This document shows, in pieces, positions 34,513 through 46,300 of a DNA stretch of 64,000 nucleotides (its first letter is position 1; each line of letters starts with the position of its first letter). Location: positions 6,807,001 to 6,871,000 of the forward strand of contig CM063250.1 in NCBI GenBank assembly GCA_032158295.1, read 5' to 3'. The notes beneath the pieces were generated by a model. That model was not told the origin of the DNA and did not search any database. It saw only the letters and a program-made list of their open reading frames with translations. The translations under genes and the position numbers were made by a program. The DNA comes from Pycnopodia helianthoides (Eukaryota; Echinodermata; Asteroidea; Forcipulatida; Asteriidae).

Positions 34513-34844
34513 GAACACTGTGAGTGGTGTTTGAATTCAATCCCGATTAATAGATCCCAGTAATACCCCAAAGCCTTTTCCAAGATCAGACCTTGGTATG
34601 TGTGAAGATTTTCACTTGGTGCTGTACGTAACTCATCTTGGTTACATGTACATGGATGTACCTATAAATGTGATTGGTACTTTTTTTTTTTACCAGACCT
34701 GTAAATGTACAGGAATTAAGGCACATGTAACATAACACATGAATTTAACATATGTTTATGTTAAATTCATTTTCTTATTCAATACAAACTTTTCTGTGAT
34801 TTCTGCTGATAATAATACATGGTTATTATATACACACATATCCT

Positions 34845-35163
34845 TGTAGCTAGATCAAGGCGCTTTACAACATTATTATCCCTGTTCATCATCATACTTT
34901 TATCATCATCATACCATTCCTTAAACTTTCTCAACTCTCATGGGAGTGTACAACCCAAAACTGCTGATACTTGAGCGCTAAGGGGTTACCCCAACTCAGT
35001 ACTGTCTCAGCCCTCTTGGGTTTCCATTCAAACACTTGGGTTAAGAGTAGTTTTAAGTGCCTTAATCATTGAGATAAGTGTCATGACCAGGAATCGAACC
35101 CACACTCGGATGATTCAGTCCTCGGAACTTGAGTCCGATGCACTGGACCGCTCAGCCACGATT
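34845..35163 (-). mobile_element. tRNA-Leu-derived SINE (minus strand)
   Basis: The reverse strand of 35072-35163 has a tRNA-like head: box A GGCTGAGCGGTCCAGTG, anticodon-loop region ACTCAAG (CAA), box B GGTTCGATTCC. The body runs leftwards and ends near an AAGGCGCTTTACAAC block typical of invertebrate SINE tails. It is not a functional tRNA because the acceptor stem is not intact. Confidence 0.65.
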
Positions 35164-36978
35164 TAAGAAACGAAAAGTCCTGGGTAATTGTGTGTGCGCA
35201 CACTCAAATGTTTGCACAGGATTTCATCTTCCACACATTATGCATGCTCCTTATAATGGGACAAAAAGGATTGACCCAAAAGAAGAGAGTTCAAATCCGC
35301 TGTGTGTATAGACTGAAGGGCTTGTCATGGAGTGACTTAGTTTGACCATCTAGCCTGGCCAACAATTGGTTCATCATGTTCACCTATTAAACGTGTAATG
35401 AACCTGTACAAGACTATGAAAACATGGAGTACATTTTAGCGGTAATAAGTATGGTACTTGTGGCCTTTTTGGGGTGATATCTTTGGGATACTCCACCTGC
35501 AGCATTCTCCCCATGCACAAGCTAGCGTATCGGGCTGATACGCTCGAATCACAAAAATATATTTTTTTATTAAGGGGCCTATTTATTTATTTATAATTAT
35601 CTATTTAAAAAAAATAAAAAATTGGGGGGGGGGAGACTTCATATCAAAATTTTTAAAAAGTAAATTTTTAAAAAACTTTCACAATGCCCCAGATAGCACA
35701 GTAAGGCTTTTAAAACCAAAGATAAACACCAGGTAAAAAAGTATTCTGAGGACCTCGTTTCAATTCGGTGTGCTTAGGTCCACAATTTGGTCCGAGAATG
35801 CCCCAATAGTTTTGAAAAATCCTGGGGAGAACCCTGACCTGATTAGAAAACTTAAGTTCACTAAAAAAATTCTGTAAACTTATTACAATTTTCATGCAAA
35901 TTAATAAATTGATGAAATAAAAAGAAAAATGTCACACTCTTTCTTGTTGAAAGCTTGGACGCTTTGGAATTCAAACTCTAATTATAAAAAAATATCAGTG
36001 GCACAACTTGCACATTAAAAAAAAAAGAATTTTGCACAGAAAACAAACTTTTTGACAGATAAGTTGTACCTTATTTTGTTTCATGTTTGATTTTTTTTTC
36101 TTCCATAGCCCTATGCCCTTTTATTACTTGTTGACAAAGAGATGGTGGATTGATTTATAAATGTACATGTATGTGGAATTATTATCCAATCTTTAAGTAA
36201 AGGTTTTCAAATGGAGTTAGCTAAACATATATTTTTAAGCTAGCCTTTTCCAGAATTTTTCAGAGATTATTTTTCTGGCCCAAATTTGTTTGTCTCACAA
36301 TAACAATGGGTTGCTGCAAAGCAGTTGTTTGATTTGTGCACTAATTGATCCGGAAGTCTGTTAAAAATCTGATGTCTGTATTAATTCTCCTTAAAATTTG
36401 TGAAATTTTCAACAACAACAAAATTGGAGCAAACGTTGTTACAACCTCTTCTTTGAGACGGTGCATGGTGATTTTCATCAACTGGCCCCTAGAAATTCTA
36501 ATGTTGACCTTAATCCCAGGACAGCTTATTACTAAAACATTCCTGGAGAGGAGAAACATGAGTCTGTACGTCCATTCATGCCTGTCCATTCTCCATCCAT
36601 TCCCCATTGAAGCCAGAGTCAAACTGCAAACACAACCTATAGAGTTATATTTAATTGGCAAACTTGTGGACTTAGTATGTATATTAGGTTCTTTCTCCAT
36701 GATGGAGTTACATGTACATGGGGCTGGACTAGGGAAAAGTCTACAATGTGAATTGAGTATGTTTGGACAATATTGTACACACAACCATTAAACCATAAAG
36801 CAAAACCAGTACAATGTATGGATCTATCAGAGTCTGTGTACAAGTACTGTACATGTAACTTCTTAAGCTTTGGCTGAAACAATCTGTCATATAAAATCAC
36901 TGCAATACCATTGCTACACTAAACTGTGATGATCATCACCACCACAACATCAAGCCCTCCTACTGTACCCTCACCACC

Positions 36979-37020
36979 AGCCAATCACATACACCACAGC
37001 ACCAGTCTAGCTATATATGG
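36979..37020 (+). promoter_or_regulatory. Candidate CCDC141-like core promoter (CCAAT + TATA)
   Basis: A CCAATCA box near 36981 is followed about 30 bp later by CTATATATGG at 37011-37020. The first CCDC141-like ATG is about 290 bp downstream. No splice acceptor is needed before that ATG. This fits a separate promoter for the second gene inside the 3.2 kb gap after SESTD1. It is inferred from motifs and position only. Confidence 0.4.
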
Positions 37021-37308
37021 TGTGGCCTCCCTGCTAGGCAGCTGGTTGACTGGCGTGTGCCACTGCTTAGCATCTCAGCAAGGTACCGGGGCGACTGAAC
37101 TTAACTACAGTGTGTGCATCCAAGTCCGAACCCAGTGGGCAGTACCGTCAGAACTCGGGCCCCTTCTATTAACATCCCCCTGCGTCCTAATTCCGCCAGT
37201 TGTCAGATTGGAGTCATAATGATGTAATAGTGTTGTGGTGCTGATTGTGCAGTGTGTTGTGGAGTCTGGTTTTGTTTTTTTTACGGATGAGGGAAATTAC
37301 ACGTTAAC

Positions 37309-37392
37309 ATGGCAACGAAGTTACCTGTGACCGCTGTCAGCACTGTTGCCGTACAATCCGGTAATAACCGTATTGTTCTGGCAGTGCTCAGA
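37309..37392 (+). CDS. CCDC141: CCDC141-like first coding exon
   Basis: Starts at ATG 37309, with an in-frame TGA at 37288-37290, and ends AGA|GTAAGT in phase 0. Encodes MATKLPVTAVSTVAVQSG followed by NNRIVLAVLR. This strongly resembles the vertebrate CCDC141 N-terminus (VSTVAVQAG, then IVIAVIK). It joins in frame to the exon at 43352, whose WIRVKVEE corresponds to vertebrate WVQLQLAE. Confidence 0.78.
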
Positions 37393-40300
37393 GTAAGTTT
37401 TTAACACGAAACAGAACCGTGTCGTTTTAAAAATGTGTTTTTTGCATTCTTTCTTAAAAGTGTATCGTTTTCAGGTTTGAACATTTGCAACTTTAAATGC
37501 ATTGTACATGTGTACCTATTGAGATGTGTTGTAATAATTGTATACATTAGGTGACCTTTCAATGCTTGATAAGTGATATACCTGTAAAGTGTATACATTA
37601 CTTCCAAGGTCATGACACCATAATATCAAGAAGTCTGCATAATCAGTTGGAAACTCTGTTGGTTCAAGCAGTTTTCTTGTTGTGTAAACTTAGTTCTAAT
37701 GGATCCTTAGATTTGACAAACAATTCTTTTGTTGATCTTAAACATTCTTCAGCTAAAAGAAAATCCCGGGGGTTAGGGCTGTGTGGGATTGGTTCAATCA
37801 CAAATTATTTCTCGCATTTATAAGCTTTACAGTGCATGAATTTATTTTGTCAAAAATCACTAGTTTCTTATTTATTTGAAACGGAAAGTGCAACACTCTT
37901 TGGGATTAGTCCAACCCTTTACTTTACAAAAATTCCAAGACCATCAGGCCTGAAATTTCATCTTTGAGAGGGCAAGGCCATTTTCCATTGGAAAATCTTA
38001 AAGTCTATGGGAAACTGATGAAATGACTATAGATAGTTCCCAGTAGACGCCATCTTTACGGGCAAATTGCATTTTGGCTTGCAGGTGCGTCAAACGCTCA
38101 ACTTATTAACGCAGCCGCGTTGTTCACTGACCAATCCTGCAATGAGTTTCGTGAAATGCACGCGTGTTGCACGCCGTTCTCACACGAAACGCACGACTGT
38201 TTGTTCTAAACTGCCCGTAAAGATGGCCGATTTACGTCATACTGCAACCTATCTATAAGACCAATACTAGGGACAATGGAGGCCATGGTCTCCTTGGCCT
38301 CCATGCAATTCCAGGCCTGGACTTTAAACAAACAATATTTTTTTAAGACCATCATTTTTTTAAAATCAACCAATCTACACAAACTTATGAATAGTTGCAT
38401 CAAACATGCACACGATGTTTGGTAAATGCACTGTGTGTTTTGTCATGGATGTCTTTGACGTGAGTATTTTCCGTTTGTGTTATGTACCAGAAACATGCTG
38501 TTAACATAACATTCTTGGAGAAGTGAAGTTTTAATTCACTTACGTTGAGAAACAGTAGGAAATATTCAACTGAGTGTCATAAATGGGTTGTAAAAATTAA
38601 CTCAAAGATTTCTGAATTTATTATTTGTTAAATTGAAGGTAAATAATCTCTGCTTCGCTATTATAGAATTCATACAGTTTATGGATCATTCAGGACTTAG
38701 GAAATGCATGTCAAATTGAGATTCCAATTTCTGTGATACATGTCCATCAAATAGTCTAACAGAGACTTAAAACCATTTTCGTAAGTTTTTTATAGCAGAA
38801 AATTGTACTCAGCAAATTTATCTGCGAAGCATAAATTAGCATTGGGAACCAGTTTTATAGTATTATAGTGTATACTTTTGGTTGGTAAACCTGTTCCTGC
38901 TAAGCAAACCTTGTCTGTGCTTAAGTGAATTTCTGTGTAGCTCTGAGGAGTTGGTTCCAAAGCTCTGCTGGTTTGTTTGTGTGTATCAATCACTTTGGTT
39001 TGATATGCAATAAAATTCTCATAATGGTATCTAAGGAATGCGACGGCAAGGGCTTATCAGAAATAATAATAAACGTGACAAGTTGAAGACTCAGGGACTA
39101 TTTATTCCATTACTAGCTGGAAGTCAACATTACTCGAGTGCTAAAAGTGAAAGGTCAAATCCCCTACCCCACCCCCCCCCCAAAAAAAAACATTGGTTTT
39201 ACATGTAGATACATACACACATATCATGTGTAGAGATCATGACACTTGAACAGCTCTCTTGATCTCATAAAATCTGGGCTTTTTCAATAAATTTAACTGC
39301 TGATTAACCCTGTCTTTCTGTCAGAAGTTGGTCCAATACCTCTTGTGGGAAAGGGCAGACTTTTTTTTTTTTTGAACACCCAGTCTAAACTTATTGCTGT
39401 ACAAGAGTTTCATATCGAAATTATTTTTATTTACATGTGGACATCAATTGTGTCTCGTCAGTACTGACTTGTTTTGTGTGAACTTTAGATAACTAGACTG
39501 TACAATACACATTTCATTGCATTTAAAATGGGCAAAATATGAACAACCTAGGTCCATTCCCCCCCCCACGGATAAAAAAATAAAAATAAATAATAAATAA
39601 AATAAATGAATGAATCAATAAATCAATTAAAAAAATGATCATCATTAATTAGAATTTGAAGAAAGAAAAAAAAATCAATAATTAATATAAAGTAAAATTT
39701 AAAATAATAGTAATTTGAATAACAAACAAAGAAAACCCTGAAAAAATTGGTTCCTTGTTTTCTACCTTTGTTATTGTTGAAACTTTTGTTCATTCTAATT
39801 ATAGCCACCCTGGCTTTTAACAAACAGCTGTGCTCACATTTAGACAGTGAGGGCAGGTGAAAATACACTGTAATTATTCTTTATTATTTTGCAAGTTAGC
39901 TGTATCTGATGCACTCGGACAGTGTGTTTATTATACGATCATTGCAACCCGATGTCGGTACCAAGCCCAACTTCATTGAGCTGCTAAGCAGGAAATAGCT
40001 GCTTAGCTGAATTTCATTCTGCGTCAAATCGGTGTGAGACCATACAAAAAATTACTTGTTTTTTGGGTTGGTTAGAAAATTTTAAAAATGTGCTGTACAA
40101 CTTTATGTGCTGAAACAGCTTTTAAAATGTTTGCCTCAATTCTCAGTCATTGCTGAAAATAACTCCAGGAGTTGACGACCAACCTCGGATCTCTTATTCA
40201 CCATGGTTCAATGACACCATCTCCTGAAGCTAAAGCTCCCTATAAACTATCCCCTATCAGTAGATTCCTCCCTTGCCCCATCCCCCCCCCCCAGGACCTG

Positions 40301-43300
40301 ACTCCGTTGGACCTGATGCTGTGCCAACCCTCATCCTTCCAGCTTTGGGTCTCTTCTTCATTCCTTTCCCCTGTCCCCGAATCTCGCTTTTAATTTCCTT
40401 CATTTCGGAACGGCCCGATCCAGTTTCAGCCTTGTGGCTCAACAGGGTTCTCCGGTCTTGAAATTCGTTTTGAGTTTGGTTTGTTTTCTCGGTCCGTCTG
40501 TCCGGCGCTGTGTATGAAGTTATTATAAAAGTCAAAAATTGACGGGATACATGTGGTTCTGTTTTGTAATCCTATAACAAGGTGTGACTGTGGTCACCAC
40601 ATAGGTAGGGACTAATTTAAAGACCCATATTTGTGCATGTATTTCTGATCAGAGCCAATTCAAAAGAATTTCTTACAATCGGTCCTTGCTTTCTGCTACC
40701 AGTGGACCTCATAGTTTGGTGCTCAGTTGAGAAAAGAAGGTCGAATGTAGGAATAGTATGCATATTTCTGCAGAGTTTACTGCTACACATGTAGTGAGTT
40801 TGTTTTAAAATATTCTCTCAAAAATGTTTTGTACAATTTTTTAAAGAAAGCTGATGGTCTTAAGTGATCCATATCCTTCATGTTCCTGAATTGATTTCTG
40901 TATGAAAATAAGTTTCAGGGAATTATTTTGTGGAATTTAGGGATAAATGTGTAATGTGACATACATAGCATAAGTTATGGTTTTGTGCACTAGAAAGTCC
41001 CTTCAGGTGGAAGTGTTCATTAGAGAGTGGTCAGTTGGTCTGAATCAAATCAAATCAAGTCAAATCAAATCTAATCAAACTACCCAAACTGAAGCTGGAA
41101 GGTCAAAATAGTCTGATGCCATTTTGGTACATATGCACAGTATCATGAGAATTGGTATACTGTTGCTTTTGACCGTAGGGAACAAGACAAAGACAGGCAT
41201 AATGAAATTCAATTAGAAATCTTCTACTCTATATTCTACGTTATATCAATGAAGAATTCATACATAAATTCATAAATTGACACGGAGGGTAAATGTACTC
41301 CTGTACTTTTACACGTAAACCAGTTAGTGCATTTGAACTGTGATAAACTTTTGCAAATATGTCTCACGCAAAGCACCATTTTTGCCTCACTTCACTTGTC
41401 AAATGAACCACGAGGCATTCATGGAGTATTTCAGGTTGACATCAATTCCCGAAGTTTCTTGTTTTAAAAGAAGTATTCGTTTGTAAACTACTTTCAGATA
41501 AATGCATTTTAAGAAAACGGAAAACAGTTATAGCAACAGGAAACGTTCTGGAGATTTCTGTCTTTCTAGGTCATGCCTCGTTAGACCATTAACTTCTTAA
41601 GGATTGCATGCTGTTGTTTTGCCAGTAGGGGTCCGGACTAAAATTGGCCCTCGCATTCTTCAACCCATTGAGGTGCCAGTGGGGGTAAATTGAGAGGCGC
41701 GTGCCAGTCAGTCCATGTAGAATATTATTCTACTTGACATTCTAGTAAGGGATCAGCTTTCATGGTAAGGGCCCACTTCATATTAAGCATACAAAAGGGC
41801 TAAGCACTCAAGACTTCGCTTAGCAGAAGTAGAAAATATTACATACTTGCCAATAATAATCTAGATGTACATTCATGTTGTGAATGATTCTATAGTATAA
41901 GTTTTGGCACTGCTAATTGTTTTAAAGGCATTTTAAAATGCAGGAACTCAGAACTGTCTTGTGGTGAAACCTGCAGTGACACCAGCAGTCCTGCGTACTA
42001 TCAATAGAGTATAACGCATTTAAACGTTTTCAACGTTCATTTATGGTCGATTAGAATTGTTAACTGGAAGGGTAGAAAGAAATTCCCCAAAATGATGAAT
42101 CATACATGTTTTGTATATTTCCATTTGAAACATGTCAAAGTCAAGAAAATAACATTGAAGATTTGAAAAGTCACCATTGCTTATTTTGATTGCTGCAATT
42201 GAAATAAACTTGGTATACAAACAAGAACAAAATTATTGTTGTTTTAACTGAGCCGGGATCAGTTTTATGACATTTTCACAGAATGTGGTTGAATGGTGCA
42301 AGAGTGAAAACTAGATTACTCTTCCACAAACCAATGATGTAATGCAATCTTTAACCCTGGGAGCTTAATTATATCAAATTACACTCATTTGCAGGTTAGC
42401 TGTTGCCATAGCTCCATGCTGTTGCCGACAGTCAAAAGAAAATACACTGTTTGCACTAATACAAAAAAAATTCTTGTTTTTTACATTTTCTTGAAGTTAT
42501 TTTCTCTTCTGAGGGTCTGCAGATATCAATCATTAAAACAACTTCGTAATATTTTTTCTTTTTTACAACTATAATTCATCTCTGGAGGCCAGCTGTTTTT
42601 AAACAAAAAATAGTGTATGACCCCTGGGATTCGTAAACAAAGACATTGGGGTCAAGTATTCGCACAGTGGAACAGGCCAAACAAAGTTTCTTAGACAAGT
42701 GCAATTTGTATGTTTGTTTGCGTTGATATGAGGACGAACTATACAAAAAATGGAAATATTTGAGTAACAAATTAATTAGTAATTAACTAATTGTTTGTGG
42801 GGTCAGCAACAGCTAGGGTGCTGATGTACAGGTTGTTAATGCAACATGATCAAATGAAATGTGAAAAATTTACTGTGTATGGATGCATACTGCATGTACG
42901 TGTACCATTTTTGAGGCTTCTCGCCTGATTTGTTGGATTTCACTAAAATAGTGCCTAAATTTATTAATTTTTTAGATAATGGTTGGAAGGTGTGTCCATT
43001 GAAACTAGATATGATGGAAATAACTCTTCTAAAAACCAATGATGTAATGATCCTCTTTCATAGACCTTATGCACATGACGTCATTTGAGTAGGGCGCCCT
43101 GGGCTAGAGGTCAAAAGAAGGTTACTCATTGGCCCATCCTTTGCGCTGTGCGTACTTTTAAGTGTGCTTTTTCCATTGTTTCGTCATCGTTTTACCTCTA
43201 AGATGGCGGCGTGATGACGTCAAAGCATAATAGGCTTCTCACTTACTGTATTGATTCTGGTACATTCAGGAAAAAAAAACACTTTGAAAATCATGTTAAA

Positions 43301-46300
43301 TTCTGAATTTCAGAAGGTATTTTTATTGTGATTATTTGTTTCATCTTGCAGTCCACAGAATGGATCCGTGTGAAGGTGGAGGAGATGAACCCCAAGATGA
43401 CCGATGTTGGCAAAAACCTTGAAGAAGCTCTGCAGCTCCGACAACAGCATAATGAAATGCTGAAACAACTAGCGGTATGTATTCTTGCCCATACTTCCCA
43501 AAGATTGAGGGAGGTCAGTCCTCTTTCATTAAAGAGGTTGTTCAATGAAATATTCGGTTCACTGAGATTGAAAAACGAATTCATCAGATTTTTTTTGCAG
43601 AGGATCTGAAATCCTACTAATGTGCTGAAATATTTAGCAATTTAGAAGTTATGTGTGTGTCTGGTCCTACATTCATGAAATTTAGACCACGTAGACCAAA
43701 TGTTAACTGTGGATTTATAATGAAAGTGGCATTATGGTCTTACTTGATATCACAAGGGAGAACAGTGCATCCTTACTTGACATCACAATGGCAGGAAAAA
43801 GTGTTCAGTCCTTGATTGATGCCCCAAAAAGTATTGTTTGTGTATTTTTCATGTTTGTTTGTTTGTTTTGTGGATGCGCAGAGCATCTCATAAAGAATAA
43901 ATTCCCCAACTTCCAATATATACTACCTTGTCCATATGCCACGCAAAAGTTTGTAAATGATGAATAATAATTCAGCTGAAATGTGCATGTCACCCCCCAA
44001 AACAGTTATCAGTTTTAAATTTTGACTGAGGTATTGTTATACAATGGGTTGGTCATCTTGATGAAAAAGGACAAAGACCTGTTCTCTTGAGAAAGATTCA
44101 GCTAGGGTGAAAACATTAGGCCATTAAAAAATGTTTTGCCTTACTCTTTGAGCCTTACTCTTTCGAGATTTTTAGTCCTCTGGTCACTGGTGCAATACAG
44201 AAAGATTGACCCTGTCAAGAGATAATACAGCTGTGAAAAGACATCTGATAATTCTTACGTCACTTTCGATTTAGACTGCCTGTAATGCTTCTTTGCTTAA
44301 GACCTTGATTTGAAATCTAGTTTAGAACCAGTTGCAAAAGAGTTCTATTGCATCTTGAAAAAGATGCTTCTTTTCTTTTCATGTTGACTCATGTGACAGT
44401 CAAGCTGAAAGAGTAATTTTTTCCAATTATTGTGGTCGCCTTCTTTACGGAAGAATGTTCTGTAGGATGAAGATGAGGTTTTATATATATATTTTTTTTT
44501 ACCATCAAAGTGCAGAATTATCGTTACAGTACAGTCCTTGTTACCATTTGTCGACGACATTCCTCATTTATCACTGAGATAAAAATTGTTCTGAAAATAT
44601 GAATGAGGAGTTAATGATTTTTAGGTCACACAGATCTTAATCGCTTGAGCAGTCGCCAAGAAAGTACAGAAAGATTGACCCTGTCAAGAGATAATACAGC
44701 TGTGAAAAGACATCTGATAATTCTTACGTCACTTTCGATTTAGACTGCCTGTAATGCTTCTTTGCTTAAGACATTGATTTGAAATCTAGTTTAGAACCAG
44801 TTGCAAAAGAGTTCCATTGCATCTTATTTCTGCTGGTTGTTGTTGGGGTTTAAAGACACTTTTCTAAGAAAAATATTTTCTCCATGCAAATTTGTTGTGC
44901 TTAAGCAACAAAAGTCTAAAAATAAAAGTTAAATCTAGTAAAAGGCTCAATGCTGCATGCATCGCTAAACGCTGTTACTGAGAATTACTGGGTAATACAA
45001 TGGAGGGATTAAGGTTTTAGAGCACTGCTGAATTACATAGTGGGATTACACAGCTACTTGGTTACACCATAGAGTAAGGTTTACAAAATGGAAGTAAAGT
45101 TTTTACAGACTCTTCTATTACTCCGATAGGATAATATTTTGACATATTAAGTATATTTTATTACTCAATAGAATTGAAAGGTATTTATTTATCAGACTAA
45201 AAGTCAACATTTGAACATAGTTTATTTCTGTTCAAGGTATTACACAGTGAGGTATTGTTATTGAATTTGAAAACACATGACCGTCGGACTTGTCCAGTCA
45301 TGAGTTTACTGGCGCCCGATTCCAAAAATCGCTGACTCTGGGCCTGTAATCCAGTGTATAATTCGGGCCCTTTTTGATGTTGTGCAAGACTAAAATTATT
45401 TTGTCTCTGTCCCTGATTAAAATTCTGACTTGAGTCATCTAGAAGGCAGGCTGGTTATTTTCTATACAGAGGTTTATGAAGGAGACGTGACAACATGATA
45501 CGTCATCACACTTTGAGATGAACCCTTAAAAACCAACCAAGTGACTGTTGTTTTCTTCAGAGGATGGAGTTACTGTGTACAATACAATGTGGTTAAACTC
45601 AAGAAGCATTCATTCACCAGATGGTAACATTACTTGGCTGACGTGACGTAGTGCCTTTCGAGTTAATCATACCACCGGTCATACAAAAAGCATTTGCAAG
45701 ACATTGAATGATCAGTCAAATGGAGGGTTTTAATGATGAAAATGTCTTGCCCTTGGGAGTCCAGCTGTGAATGGTTAAAGCTTGTTGTTTGCAGTGCAGT
45801 CTTCTTTAAGTTTCAATATGGATCCACTGTAAGCTCAGTAAATCCTCAATCTGTTAAGCAGATGTTAGTAGAGTGGTTCCTAGATAAAATGTAACTACTG
45901 CTGACAGAGTGTTGCGTGTGGAGATGAACAATTTGGTGGAGCAGTTCATCTGGGTAAAGTTTTAGTCGGTTTTAAAGTACCACTGCAAATGATTTTTTTG
46001 TACAACTACAAATGACTGTTCGGTCATACCACAGTTGGCCTGATAGTTCCCAGAGGCAATGTAGGCAATTGCCTTGGTGCTCCTTGAAATGATCCAGCAG
46101 AAATGTAGTTTTTCCTCTTTATAGAGGTGTCCTTTTACAAAGAAATATTGCATTGCCCTCACAAGAACACAGTACTAGGCCTGTACCAGATTCAACATTT
46201 GACCTGTCGAAAGAAAGCCAAAATAAACAATAATGCAAAAACCAGACTAAGAATAGCTTGTAATTTTATTGTTTATACAAATTGAATTGAGCCACAATAA

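Larger units (their letters stand above)
34113..37308 (+). other. Gap between the two genes (or intron 16 if they are fused)
   Basis: Holds repeat F (34380-34512), a minus-strand SINE (34845-35163) and the candidate promoter near 37000. Open frames here, such as 36345-36791, have no conserved features. No clear AATAAA signal was seen shortly after the TAA at 34110. Confidence 0.5.

Noticed and set aside
36341..36791. Overlapping ~147-aa open frames on both strands
   Set aside because: Both strands are open by chance in AT-rich DNA; no motif, splice context or similarity is recognisable.
40257..40535. Pro-rich open frames on both strands near 40.3 kb
   Set aside because: C-rich low-complexity sequence in an intron; no splice sites in frame and no conserved content.
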